64,000 nucleotides of DNA, taken from Palsa-883 sp963847615 (lineage in GTDB: Bacteria; Pseudomonadota; Alphaproteobacteria; Acetobacterales; Acetobacteraceae). The notes beneath the pieces were generated by a model that searched no databases, was not told where the DNA came from, and was given only the letters and a program-made list of their open reading frames with translations. Of the stretch, positions 17,135 through 25,079 are shown piece by piece. Every line of letters begins with the position of its first letter. Position 1 is the first letter of the stretch. Both the position numbers and the translations under genes were made by a program. The stretch lies in the NCBI GenBank assembly GCA_963847615.1, contig CAWKAN010000025.1:598621-662620 (forward strand), written 5' to 3'.

Positions 17135-17896
17135 CTACCGCCCCACCGTCAGCTCGAACCGCGTCATCGTGTCCAGGTCATCGCCGAACCACGAGGTGAT
17201 CGCCGCCTCGCGCTTGCCGACGAACACCGGCGCGCCGTCGCGCAGCACCATCGGCATGTCGTGCCCCGGCACCAGCAGCGTGTCCGGCCGCTTGCGCCAC
17301 AATTCCCACATCGCCTCGATCGAGGCCGCCGTCAGCGCCGGATCGATCGTCATGTCGGCCGCCCGCGTCAGCAGCTCGGCCCGATTCTTCGCCGCGTCGC
17401 CGGTGAAGATCACGTCGCGCGTCCCGCCCGACAGCACGAAGATCATGTGCCCCGGCGTGTGCCCCGGCGCATCATAGGCCACCATCCCCGGAATGACCGT
17501 GTCGCCGTGGCGGAGCACCCGCAACTGCTGCGAGGCCTTCAGCTCGCGCACATACAGCTCCGGCACCGGCGTGCGCCCCCACGGCGCCTGCACCGCCCAG
17601 TCGATCTCGCGCGCGCCCAGCCAGATCGTTGCCTTGTCGAACAGCACCCAGTTGATCGCATGGTCGTGGTGCGCATGGGTCAGGATGACGTCGGTGACTT
17701 CCTCCGGCGCCAGCCCGTGGCGTTGCAGCCCCGCCAGCAGGTTGGCGCGATGGCTGAACGTGCCGACATCGACCAGCGCCACGCGCCCGGCGCCGCGCAG
17801 CAGCACGATGGTGCTCCAGCCCAGGCCGCCATGGCAGACCGACTTGCCGGGATAGCCCTGCACCAGGATATCGAGCTGATAGTCGTCCGGTTTCAT
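17135..17896 (-). CDS. MBL-fold metallo-hydrolase (lactonase-like)
   Basis: A 253-residue metallo-beta-lactamase-fold enzyme. The metal motif HAHHDH is at residues 74-79, and later ligands are in GHTPGHMIFVL, FTGDAAKN and VPGHD. The overall length and layout resemble N-acyl-homoserine lactonases (AiiA/AttM type), but many relatives hydrolyse other esters, so quorum quenching is only possible. It diverges from an Ntn-hydrolase gene 51 bp away. Confidence 0.85.
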   Translation of the reverse strand: MKPDDYQLDILVQGYPGKSVCHGGLGWSTIVLLRGAGRVALVDVGTFSHRANLLAGLQRHGLAPEEVTDVILTHAHHDHAINWVLFDKATIWLGAREIDWAVQAPWGRTPVPELYVRELKASQQLRVLRHGDTVIPGMVAYDAPGHTPGHMIFVLSGGTRDVIFTGDAAKNRAELLTRAADMTIDPALTAASIEAMWELWRKRPDTLLVPGHDMPMVLRDGAPVFVGKREAAITSWFGDDLDTMTRFELTVGR

Positions 17897-17947
17897 GGCG
17901 CGCCTCTTTCGGTGCATGGTGGCGGGCGGAGCCAAGGAACCATAGCG

Positions 17948-18916
17948 ATGATCCTGCTGACCAACAACGAGGGCACAATCGGCGCGCCCACCACCGCGCG
18001 CCACCTGGCGGACGGCCAGGACGCGCTGGATGCGATCGAGGCCGGCATCAAGCTGATCGAGGCCGACCCCAGCGTGCGCACCGTCGGGCGCGGCGGCTGG
18101 CCTAACCTGCTGGGCGAGGTCGAGCTGGACGCCTGCCTGATGCACGGCAGCACGCTGCGCACCGGCGCGGTCGGCGCGCTGCAGGGTTTCCTCCATCCGG
18201 TCAGCGTCGCGCGCGAGGTGATGCGCCGCCTGCCGCACGAGCTGCTGGTCGGCGAGGGCGCCGCCCGTTTCGCCCACGAAATCGGCGCCGAGCCGGCCGA
18301 CAACCTGATACCGGACTCGCAACGTGCCTGGCAGGCCTGGTTCGACGCCGAGCTGACGCCGGCGCAAAAGCGCGCCTGGCCCGACATCCCGCTGGCCGAG
18401 CTGTGCCAGCACGCCATCGACCCCGAGGTCGGCCGCGACACCACGGTCTTTCTCGCGCAGGACGCCACCGGGGCGATCTGTTCCGGCACCAGCACGTCCG
18501 GCTGGGGCTGGAAATACCCAGGCCGGCTCGGCGACAGCCCGATCATCGGCGCCGGCTCCTATGCCGACACGCGCTACGGCGCGGCGGCCTGCACCGGCGC
18601 CGGCGAGATGGCCATCCGCTGCGGCACCGCGCGCTCGATCGTGCTGTACATGAAAAAAGGCGCCAGCGTCGAGGACGCGGTGCACGAGGCGGTGGACGAC
18701 ATGCGCCACCTGCAAGGCGGGCTGATCAGCCGCGTGACCATCCACGCCATCGATGCCAGGGGCAACCACAAGGTCGTCGCGGTGAACGGCGCCGGCGGCA
18801 ACGTCTACTGGCTGTGGCGAAAAGGCGAGGCGGCACCTGCGTCATTGCGCGCCGAACCGATCGTCATCACCAGCGCCGCAAGCAAGCCGACGGCAGGTTC
18901 CCGTTACGCCCAGTGA
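17948..18916 (+). CDS. Ntn-hydrolase, N4-glycosylasparaginase / isoaspartyl peptidase family
   Basis: A 322-residue protein with the autocleavage site at Asp164-Thr165 (EVGRDTTVFLAQD); Thr165 is the expected nucleophile after maturation. The substrate segment GSYADTRYGAAACTGAGEMA also matches the family. It hydrolyses amide bonds of asparagine-type substrates. The start ATG 17948 follows GGAACCATAGCG. It is divergent from the MBL hydrolase, sharing a short promoter region. No signal peptide is seen. Confidence 0.85.
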   Translation: MILLTNNEGTIGAPTTARHLADGQDALDAIEAGIKLIEADPSVRTVGRGGWPNLLGEVELDACLMHGSTLRTGAVGALQGFLHPVSVAREVMRRLPHELLVGEGAARFAHEIGAEPADNLIPDSQRAWQAWFDAELTPAQKRAWPDIPLAELCQHAIDPEVGRDTTVFLAQDATGAICSGTSTSGWGWKYPGRLGDSPIIGAGSYADTRYGAAACTGAGEMAIRCGTARSIVLYMKKGASVEDAVHEAVDDMRHLQGGLISRVTIHAIDARGNHKVVAVNGAGGNVYWLWRKGEAAPASLRAEPIVITSAASKPTAGSRYAQ

Positions 18917-19354
18917 TACGCCCAGTGACGCGCGGGGTCAGTCATCGGGCTGATTGACGAAGATCAGCACGGCCAGGATCGACAGGGTGAACCGGAACGC
19001 CGCTTCCTGGCCGTTCCAGCTTTTCGATTGCCACATCGCGAACCATTCCCCGGCGACCACCATAAAACCAAAGAACCACAGCAGGAAGCCGAGCCCGGCG
19101 CCGAGATAGACGAACCGCTTGGCGTGTCGGAAGTGCGCCGCGTCCGCGCGCCGGTGCCGCGCCATCGCAATCGCGCCGCCCCCGAGCGTCACTGCGGTCG
19201 CCCCCTCGGCAAGAATGATGCCCCAATAAGCCACGCTCCAGACCATGGGCGAGGTGATCTGTCGCCCCTTCAGCGCGTTGCCCGGGAACGTCGTGTCCAT
19301 GCTCAGAACATGCTGCACGAACGCGTAGTTCGAGCCGTAGTCTACAAGATTGTC

Positions 19355-19407
19355 ATACCAACGGCCCTAATTGCTGACCGTTCGGCCCGTGTCGGGCCGC
19401 TGATATG
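19355..19407. repeat. Small hairpin element, ATACCAACGGCCC ends
   Basis: ATACCAACGGCCC on the left and GGGCCGCTGATAT on the right form inverted arms around a 27-bp loop, itself containing GGCCCGTGTCGGGCC. It sits in the middle of the DUF2165 gene with a second related hairpin 43 bp away. Confidence 0.7.
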
Positions 19408-19449
19408 AGTTTTGGTTTGGCGCGCAGCCGCCCCACCAACCCCGCGCGC

Positions 19450-19501
19450 AATACCAGCGGCCCGAAATGGTGGAAGAGTCGTCACTTTGGGCCGCTGGTA
19501 C
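19450..19501. repeat. Small hairpin element, ATACCAGCGGCCC ends
   Basis: ATACCAGCGGCCCGAAATGG and CACTTTGGGCCGCTGGTA form a hairpin of about 52 bp. Together with the copy at 19355 it makes up the insertion in the DUF2165 gene. Its ends resemble the longer family B repeats at 22738, 42681 and 49544. Confidence 0.7.
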
Positions 19502-19666
19502 CATACGTCACCACCAGCGCAAACAGCGCGAGGCAACCGACCATCACCATCTTGACGAAACGTGCCTCGATCATCGTGTCCTCCCCAACGCCGGCACCCC
19601 GTCATGGCCGAGTGTGAATTTCTGCTTCCGGGCCCCAGCGCCCCATGGGGCCACCGCCAGCCGAGA

Positions 19667-20182
19667 TCAGGCGCGCATCGGCGGACGCGTTCCCAGGACT
19701 TCGGCGAATTGCAACAAGTAGCCGTCCGGATCCTCCACCAAAAACTCCCTCTGGCCGCATTCAAGATCGCCAACCCGGTACCAGGCGTCGCTTGGCTGTT
19801 CGAACAGCGGCCAGCCTGCGCCGTGGAGCGCAGCAAGCACCGGGGCGATAGACGGCATAGTCATCTGGAGGTTGATGCCGCGGCCAAACGGGCGCTGCAA
19901 TTCGGCCGACTCCCAGCGTCCGTTCCGTTCGCAGAGCATGATTTGCAGCCGCTCGCGAACGAGATAAGCAAATCGAGCGGCTGGGCGATCATATGCAACG
20001 CCGAAGCCAAGCAGATTGCACCAGAAAGACAGGCTTGCCCGAATGTCCGTAACGCTAAGCTCAGGAACCAAGGCTGCCCAACCATCCAGCGGCGCGTTTC
20101 CTCTGCCAGGACTGGCAGCGCGGGCCACCGGGTCCTTGAGCAACGGTTGGGCCTGTCTTGGGTCAGCAATGTCCCGAGCCAT
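19667..20182 (-). CDS. VOC family protein (bleomycin-resistance-like)
   Basis: A 171-residue protein preceded by TGAGGAGCGCACCTG. The body from about residue 37 is one VOC unit: PELSVTDIRASLSFWCNLLG, then QIMLCERNGRW, and the C-terminal QREFLVEDPDGYLLQFAEVLG with the glutamate/glutamine metal or ligand positions. Members bind antibiotics or act as small metal enzymes. The first 35 residues are an unusual extension. It is not near other resistance genes. Confidence 0.8.
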   Translation of the reverse strand: MARDIADPRQAQPLLKDPVARAASPGRGNAPLDGWAALVPELSVTDIRASLSFWCNLLGFGVAYDRPAARFAYLVRERLQIMLCERNGRWESAELQRPFGRGINLQMTMPSIAPVLAALHGAGWPLFEQPSDAWYRVGDLECGQREFLVEDPDGYLLQFAEVLGTRPPMRA

Positions 20183-20414
20183 CAGGTGCGCTCCTCAGGT
20201 GGGGCACTCTATGCCAGGTTGCCCGCCAACGTCTGCTCAACTTTGCCAAGCCAAAGATCGAAACAGGACCAGCGCGCTGCGGTCGCGACTGGTGCGACCG
20301 GGAAGGATGACCCGGGAGGCATCGATTCCGATTAAGCGACGCAACGACGCTTGGCGCTCGTTCCGGTGCCGTGCTACAGCGGCGCGCACCCCCTACGACA
20401 AGACGGCCCACGCC

Positions 20415-20966
20415 ATGATCGAAACCCCTCGTCTGCTGCTGCGGCCTTGGCGCGACAGCGACCGCGCGCCATTCGCCGAGCAGAATGCCGACCCCATCGT
20501 CATGCGCTTCCTGACCGGTCCGCTCACCGGCGAACAGAGCGACGCCTACGCGCAGCGGGTCCAGCGTCACCACGCGGAGCACGGCTTCGGCAAATGGGCC
20601 GTCGAGGCCCCCGGGGTCGCGCCGTTCATCGGCGCCGTCGGACTCAGCCACGTGCGCTACGCAGCGTCCTTCACCCCGGCCGTCGAGGTCGCCTGGCGCC
20701 TGCATCGCCGCTTCTGGGGCCAGGGCTACGCCACCGAGGCGGCGCGCGCGGCGATCGCGGACGGGTTCGGCCGCATCGGGCTGGCGGAAATCGTTGCGGT
20801 CACGACGCTCGGCAACCTCGCCTCGCAACGGGTCATGCAGCGGTTGGGCATGACACGGTCGATCGAATACGACCACCCCTTGCTCCCCGCGGACAGCCCG
20901 CTGCGCCGGCACATTCTGTATCGCCTGCCGGCGCCCGCGTCCGCGCAGGCGTCCGACCAGCCGTGA
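20415..20966 (+). CDS. GNAT family N-acetyltransferase (RimJ/RimL-like)
   Basis: A 183-residue protein, MIETPRLLLRPWRDSDRAPF, the standard RimJ-type opening. VEVAWRLHRRFWGQGYATEA is the acetyl-CoA binding motif A, and ASQRVMQRLGM is motif B. It transfers an acetyl group to a small molecule or protein N-terminus. It is followed by a convergent CoA transferase gene 16 bp away. Confidence 0.88.
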   Translation: MIETPRLLLRPWRDSDRAPFAEQNADPIVMRFLTGPLTGEQSDAYAQRVQRHHAEHGFGKWAVEAPGVAPFIGAVGLSHVRYAASFTPAVEVAWRLHRRFWGQGYATEAARAAIADGFGRIGLAEIVAVTTLGNLASQRVMQRLGMTRSIEYDHPLLPADSPLRRHILYRLPAPASAQASDQP

Positions 20967-20982
20967 CCAGGAGGAACCCGCC

Positions 20983-22155
20983 CTAAACCACCTTGCGCGC
21001 CCGCAGATCGGCGATCTCCGCCGCGCCATAGCCCAGCTCGCCCAGCACCGCGTCGGTGTGTTCGCCCGCCTCCGGCGTCGGGCTGTGCACGCCCCACGGC
21101 GTGCGGCTGAGTTCCACCGCCTGGCCGATTACCTCCACATCGCCCAGCACCTTGTGCGCCACGTGGCGGGTGATGTTCAGGTGCTTCACCTGCGGATCGG
21201 CGAACACCTGGTCGATGCGGTTGATCGGCCCGCACGGCACGCCCGCCGCGTTCAGGATCTCGATCCATTCCGCCGCGGTCTTGGTGCACGTGATCGCGTT
21301 GATCGCCGCGCTCAACTCGCCGCGGTGCCGCGTCCGCTCCGCATTGGTGCCGAACCGCGGGTCGGTCGCCAGCTCCGGCGCACCGATCACCTTGCAGAAG
21401 CGCGCGTAGATCGCGTCGCCCGCCGCGCCGATGTTGAAGTGCCCATCGGCCGTCACATACACCCCGGTGGGCGTCGAGGTCGGGTGGTCGTTGCCCGCCT
21501 GGCCCGGCACCTCGTGGCCGATCGTCCAGCGCGCCGCCTGGAAGTCGAGCATGGCGATCTGCGCCGACAGCAGGTTGCTCTGCACCCATTGCCCCTCGCC
21601 GGAGACCTCGCGCTCCAGCAGCGCCACCAGGATGCCCATGGCGCAGAAGATCCCCGCGGTCAGATCGGCCACCGGGATGCCGACGCGCACCGGCCCCTGG
21701 CCCGGCAGCCCGGTGATCGACATCAGCCCGCCCATGCCCTGCGCGATCTGATCGAACCCGGGACGTTCGCGATACGGCCCGTCCTGGCCGAAGCCGGAGA
21801 TCGAGCCATACACCAGCCGCGGATTGATCGGCTTCAGCGACTCGTAGTCGATCCCCAGCCGGAATTTTACGTCGGGCCGGAAATTCTCCACCACCACGTC
21901 GGCGCCGGCGACCAGCCGCTGCAGGATCGCCACCCCCTCCGGCGCCTTCAGATTGAGCTGCATGCTGCGCTTGTTGCGATGCAGGTTCTGGAAGTCCGGC
22001 CCGTGCCGCTCGCCGCCCATGCCGGAATCGCCCTCCGGCGATTCGATCTTGAGCACGTCGGCCCCCCAGTCGGCGAGCATGCGCGCGCAGGTCGGTCCGG
22101 CGCGCACGCGCGACAGATCGAGCACCTTGAAGCGGGCGAGCGGCGTGGCCTTCAT
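20983..22155 (-). CDS. CaiB/BaiF family CoA transferase
   Basis: A 390-residue class III CoA transferase. FKVLDLSRVRAGPTCARMLA, HGPDFQNLHRNKRSMQLNLK, YGSISGFGQDGPYRERPGFD (with the catalytic aspartate) and QIAQGMGGLMSITG are diagnostic. It is strongly similar to 8393-9604 along its length. Its ATG overlaps the stop of the upstream RpiB-like gene by four bases, so translation is coupled. Confidence 0.92.
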   Translation of the reverse strand: MKATPLARFKVLDLSRVRAGPTCARMLADWGADVLKIESPEGDSGMGGERHGPDFQNLHRNKRSMQLNLKAPEGVAILQRLVAGADVVVENFRPDVKFRLGIDYESLKPINPRLVYGSISGFGQDGPYRERPGFDQIAQGMGGLMSITGLPGQGPVRVGIPVADLTAGIFCAMGILVALLEREVSGEGQWVQSNLLSAQIAMLDFQAARWTIGHEVPGQAGNDHPTSTPTGVYVTADGHFNIGAAGDAIYARFCKVIGAPELATDPRFGTNAERTRHRGELSAAINAITCTKTAAEWIEILNAAGVPCGPINRIDQVFADPQVKHLNITRHVAHKVLGDVEVIGQAVELSRTPWGVHSPTPEAGEHTDAVLGELGYGAAEIADLRARKVV

Positions 22156-22595
22156 GAAGCCTCCATGTCTGCGAGCTTGGCGACGCGGCGACGGAAATCC
22201 GCGTCGGTGGAAAACCGGGCGGCAAGATACAGATCAACCAGGTCGCGCGCGAGCCAGGGCCCGACGATCTGCGCGCCGAGGCACATCACGTTCACATCGT
22301 CATGCTCGACCGCCTGGTGCGCGGAGTGCGCGTCGTGCAGCACGGCGGCGCGGATGCCCTTCACCTTGTTGGCGGCGATCGCGGCGCCGACCCCGGTGCC
22401 GCACACCATGATGCCGCGCGCCGCGGCCCCGGACAGCACGCGCGCCGTCAGCGCCTGCGCGACGTCGGGAAAGTCAACCGGCGCCGGATCGAAACTGCCG
22501 ACATCCGTCACCTCGTGGCCGCTGCCGCGCAGATGGGCGATGATCTCCTGCTTGACCGCGAAGCCGGCATGGTCGGATCCGATGACAAGTTGCAT
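22152..22595 (-). CDS. rpiB: RpiB/LacA/LacB family sugar-phosphate isomerase
   Basis: A 147-residue protein with GSDHAGFAVKQEIIAHL at the N-terminus, the active-site cysteine in GIMVCGTGVGAAIAANK (about residue 65), and HDDVNVMCLGAQIVG. The family interconverts ribose-5-phosphate and ribulose-5-phosphate or related sugars. Its place directly upstream of a CoA transferase, with a four-base overlap, suggests a specialised catabolic role instead of housekeeping; that is inference. The start ATG 22595 is chosen at MQLVIGSDHAGF. Confidence 0.85.
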   Translation of the reverse strand: MQLVIGSDHAGFAVKQEIIAHLRGSGHEVTDVGSFDPAPVDFPDVAQALTARVLSGAAARGIMVCGTGVGAAIAANKVKGIRAAVLHDAHSAHQAVEHDDVNVMCLGAQIVGPWLARDLVDLYLAARFSTDADFRRRVAKLADMEAS

Positions 22596-22737
22596 GGTCC
22601 ACGCTCCCGTCCATCCCGCGGCCTGGCGCCGCGCCGCCAGGTCCCGACCGGGGCCACGCCGCCGGGCCGGCAGCTTCCCATGCCGGGGCATCGGAGTCAC
22701 GCTGCGCCGAACACGGGGACTGACCAGACGGGGACTG

Positions 22738-22809
22738 ATACCAGGCGTCCGAATGATCGACTCTCCAGCCGTGCCCGCATCGTCATGCCGGCCTTCGACC
22801 GGCCATGAC
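22738..22809. repeat. Family B repeat, one end, with palindrome
   Basis: ATACCAGGCGTCCGAATGAT followed by CGACTCTCC matches 49554 almost base for base. It ends in a palindrome GTCATGCCGGCC..GGCCATGAC (22782-22809). Just upstream, ACGGGGACTGA is directly repeated (22713 and 22728). It lies between rpiB and the VOC gene and separates two parts of a possible operon. Confidence 0.7.
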
Positions 22810-22829
22810 GTGAGCCGAGGTGCCGCGGT

Positions 22830-23372
22830 TCAGCCGCCCAGCCGCCCCGCCATCGTCGCCACGAACGCCGCGCGCGGCATGAACCCCGGATCCTTCGCAC
22901 AGGCCGCCTCGGTCGCGCGCAGGATCTCCTCGTCCGACAGGCTCAGGTCCAACGGCTCGCCATGCGGCTGCGGCACGTGGAACGGCGTGTGCAGATACGC
23001 CTCCAGCGTGTTGCCCTCCGGGTCGCGGAAATAGATCGACCAGGCATTGCCGTGGCTGACCAGCCGCAGGTCGGTCGCGCCATGCGCCAGCGCGCGCCGG
23101 TGCACCTCGCGCAACTGCGCCAGCGAGTTGACCAGGAACGACACCTGGTTGATCGGGTTGAACCCGCTGTCCTCCGGCCGGCCGGTCACCAGCACCACCT
23201 GGTGATGCTCCCCGGGATCGGCGCTCATGAAGGTCAGGTGCATGCCCGGCGCCCGCCCCGGCCCCTGGTCGGTGACCATCAGCCCCAGCACCTCGGTGTA
23301 GAACTGCACCATTGTCTCGCGGTCGCGCACGAAGATGCCCATATGCGCCAGCCGGGCGCGGATCGCGTTCAT
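22830..23372 (-). CDS. VOC family protein (dioxygenase-like)
   Basis: A 180-residue protein. ARLAHMGIFVRDRETMVQFY opens the VOC fold with a metal histidine, and GNAWSIYFRDPEGNTLEAYL holds the C-terminal glutamate ligand. The closing helix extension (DEEILRATEAACAKD) is unusual. It resembles extradiol-dioxygenase or methylmalonyl-epimerase relatives. Its ATG overlaps the stop of the upstream VOC gene by four bases, so the two are coupled and may work as a pair. Confidence 0.85.
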   Translation of the reverse strand: MNAIRARLAHMGIFVRDRETMVQFYTEVLGLMVTDQGPGRAPGMHLTFMSADPGEHHQVVLVTGRPEDSGFNPINQVSFLVNSLAQLREVHRRALAHGATDLRLVSHGNAWSIYFRDPEGNTLEAYLHTPFHVPQPHGEPLDLSLSDEEILRATEAACAKDPGFMPRAAFVATMAGRLGG

Positions 23373-23770
23373 GCGCGCGCCTCCGTCTCCTCGGGCGGAA
23401 AGTTCATCTCGATGGCGATCCCATCGGGATCCAGATAGAACAACTGCGTCATGTTCAGGCGCGGCAGCACCCGCTCGTCGTATTTGATCCGGTGCTGCTC
23501 CAGCTTGGCGCGCATGGCCTTCAGCCCGATGCTGGCAAACGCGATATGGTCCAGCCGCCCGGTCTCCGGCGTGCCCTCGATCGGCTTGTCGCCCTTGCGG
23601 TTGTAGATCAGATGCACCGTCGGCACGCCGCCGCAATACAGCCAGTAGCCGGGGAACCCCAGCGGCGGCCGGTCGCCGACCGTCAGCCCGACGATCTCGG
23701 TGTAGAAATCCTTCGTCGCCTCCAGGTCGCGCACCTGGATGGTGAAGTGATTGAGCGATTGCGCTGGCAT
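23369..23770 (-). CDS. VOC family protein
   Basis: A 133-residue single VOC unit, MPAQSLNHFTIQVRDLEATK, with the metal histidine in LNHFTI, LDHIAFASIGLKAMRAKLEQ in the middle and FYLDPDGIAIEMNF at the end carrying the glutamate. Its start is 13 bp from the acyl-CoA-dehydrogenase-like gene upstream. It could be a ring-cleavage enzyme, epimerase or lyase acting on the product of that oxygenase-like protein. Confidence 0.85.
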   Translation of the reverse strand: MPAQSLNHFTIQVRDLEATKDFYTEIVGLTVGDRPPLGFPGYWLYCGGVPTVHLIYNRKGDKPIEGTPETGRLDHIAFASIGLKAMRAKLEQHRIKYDERVLPRLNMTQLFYLDPDGIAIEMNFPPEETEARA

Positions 23771-23783
23771 CGTGTCCTCCCCC

Positions 23784-24947
23784 TCAGAACTGGTTTTCCG
23801 GCTCCAGGCCAAACATGATCTGGCCGCAGCTTTCGAAGTGCAACTGTCGCCCCTGCGACTGCTGCGCCACGGTGTGGATATCGCGCAGCCGGCGCGCGAA
23901 CGGGTTGGCCTCGAACACCGCGGCCGAGCCGGTGGCATGATACAGCGTGTTCACCGCCGCGCGCGCCTGCTGGATCGCCCAGGTGGAGGCCAGCCGGATC
24001 AGCATCCGCTGCTCCGCCGTCTGTTCGCCGGTCTGCTCCACCGTCCGCCAGGCGTCCTCGTGCACCTGGTGCAGGAAGGCGCGCGCCGAGCGCACCTGCG
24101 CCTCGCACTGCGCCAGTTGCGACTGGATCACGTTGTTCTCCCGCATCGGCCGGGATGCGCCGCGCGACGTCTTGTTGGCCGGCAGATCCAGGAAGTCGTT
24201 GATGGTGGCGCGCGCGACGCCCAGCGCCACGCCGGCGAACCCGGCCGAATAGACCTGGTTGGTGGTGAAACGATACAGCGTCCCGCTCTCGCGCCGCTCG
24301 CGCGGGTCGTCGCGCGACATGCTGTGGTGCTCCGGCACGAACAGGTTCTCGACCACGTATTCGTCGCTGCCGGTGCCGCGCAGCCCGACGGTGTGCCAGA
24401 TGTCGTTCATCCGCACGCTGGACTTCGGGAACAGCATGGTGCGCTGCGCCTTGCGCCCGGCGACGCGCATATGCGCGCCGAGCCAGCTTGCGTGATGGCT
24501 GCCGCTGGCGAAGCGCCAGGTGCCGCTGATGCGGTAGCCGCCCTCGACCGGCTGCGCCTCGAACGGCGCGCCGGGCGGACCCCAGGCGAGAATCCCGGTC
24601 GCCGGGCCGAAGATCTCGCGCGCCGCCGGTTCCGTCAGGTACGCCGCGGACATCGAGCAGCCGTTGTTCTGCCCGATGCACCAGGCGACGGACGCGTCGG
24701 CCTGGGCCAGCGCCTCGGTCACCTGCGAGAAGATCGCCGGGCGCAATTCGGCGCCGCCCAACGCGCGCGGCTGCAGCATGCGGAAAAACCCGCCATCGAT
24801 CAGCCGCTGCACCAGCGCGGGTGGCAGCTCGCGCCGCGCCTCGATCTCGGGCCCGAGCGCGGCGATCTCCGGGGCCAGCGCGCGGGCGCGCGCGATGAAG
24901 TCCACCTCTGGCGTCATGCCGTCCTTGGTCGTCTCGATATCCATCAA
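23784..24947 (-). CDS. Acyl-CoA-dehydrogenase-fold flavoprotein (group D monooxygenase-like)
   Basis: A 387-residue protein of the acyl-CoA dehydrogenase fold: LVQRLIDGGFFRMLQPRALG, then VAWCIGQNNGCSMSAAYL, a substrate loop GGYRISGTWRFASGSHHASW and WHTVGLRGTGSDEYVVENLF. The layout fits HsaA/HpaB-type two-component flavin monooxygenases better than true dehydrogenases, since the catalytic glutamate is not evident. No partner flavin reductase is seen nearby. It heads the leftward operon with two VOC genes. Confidence 0.8.
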   Translation of the reverse strand: MMDIETTKDGMTPEVDFIARARALAPEIAALGPEIEARRELPPALVQRLIDGGFFRMLQPRALGGAELRPAIFSQVTEALAQADASVAWCIGQNNGCSMSAAYLTEPAAREIFGPATGILAWGPPGAPFEAQPVEGGYRISGTWRFASGSHHASWLGAHMRVAGRKAQRTMLFPKSSVRMNDIWHTVGLRGTGSDEYVVENLFVPEHHSMSRDDPRERRESGTLYRFTTNQVYSAGFAGVALGVARATINDFLDLPANKTSRGASRPMRENNVIQSQLAQCEAQVRSARAFLHQVHEDAWRTVEQTGEQTAEQRMLIRLASTWAIQQARAAVNTLYHATGSAAVFEANPFARRLRDIHTVAQQSQGRQLHFESCGQIMFGLEPENQF

Positions 24948-25079
24948 TCAAGGCCCCCGACTTTCGCGCCCAGAGTGGAACCCGGCGCAACGGCCGTAAA
25001 CCCCGCATCCAGCGCCACGGCGGCCGGTCAACCGCGCCGCCGCCGGCAGTTTGTTTCGTTGGCGCGGCAGCAGACCGGG

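Larger units (their letters stand above)
18938..19574 (-). pseudogene. DUF2165-like small membrane protein, split by hairpin elements
   Basis: The intact gene would start at ATG 19574 after GGGGAGGACACG and read MIEARFVKMVMVGCLALFAL and VVTY, then continue NLVDYGSNYAFVQHVLSM and end at 18938 with four hydrophobic segments. About 150 bp of foreign sequence (19355-19501) separates TY from NLVDYG. As it stands, translation from the real start stops at about 19482. The four bases TATG flank the insert on both sides. The function of the family is unknown. Confidence 0.8.

Noticed and set aside
17135..17896. Quorum-quenching lactonase as a firm call
   Set aside because: The HxHxDH fold fits, but many MBL hydrolases share it and no quorum-sensing genes are nearby.
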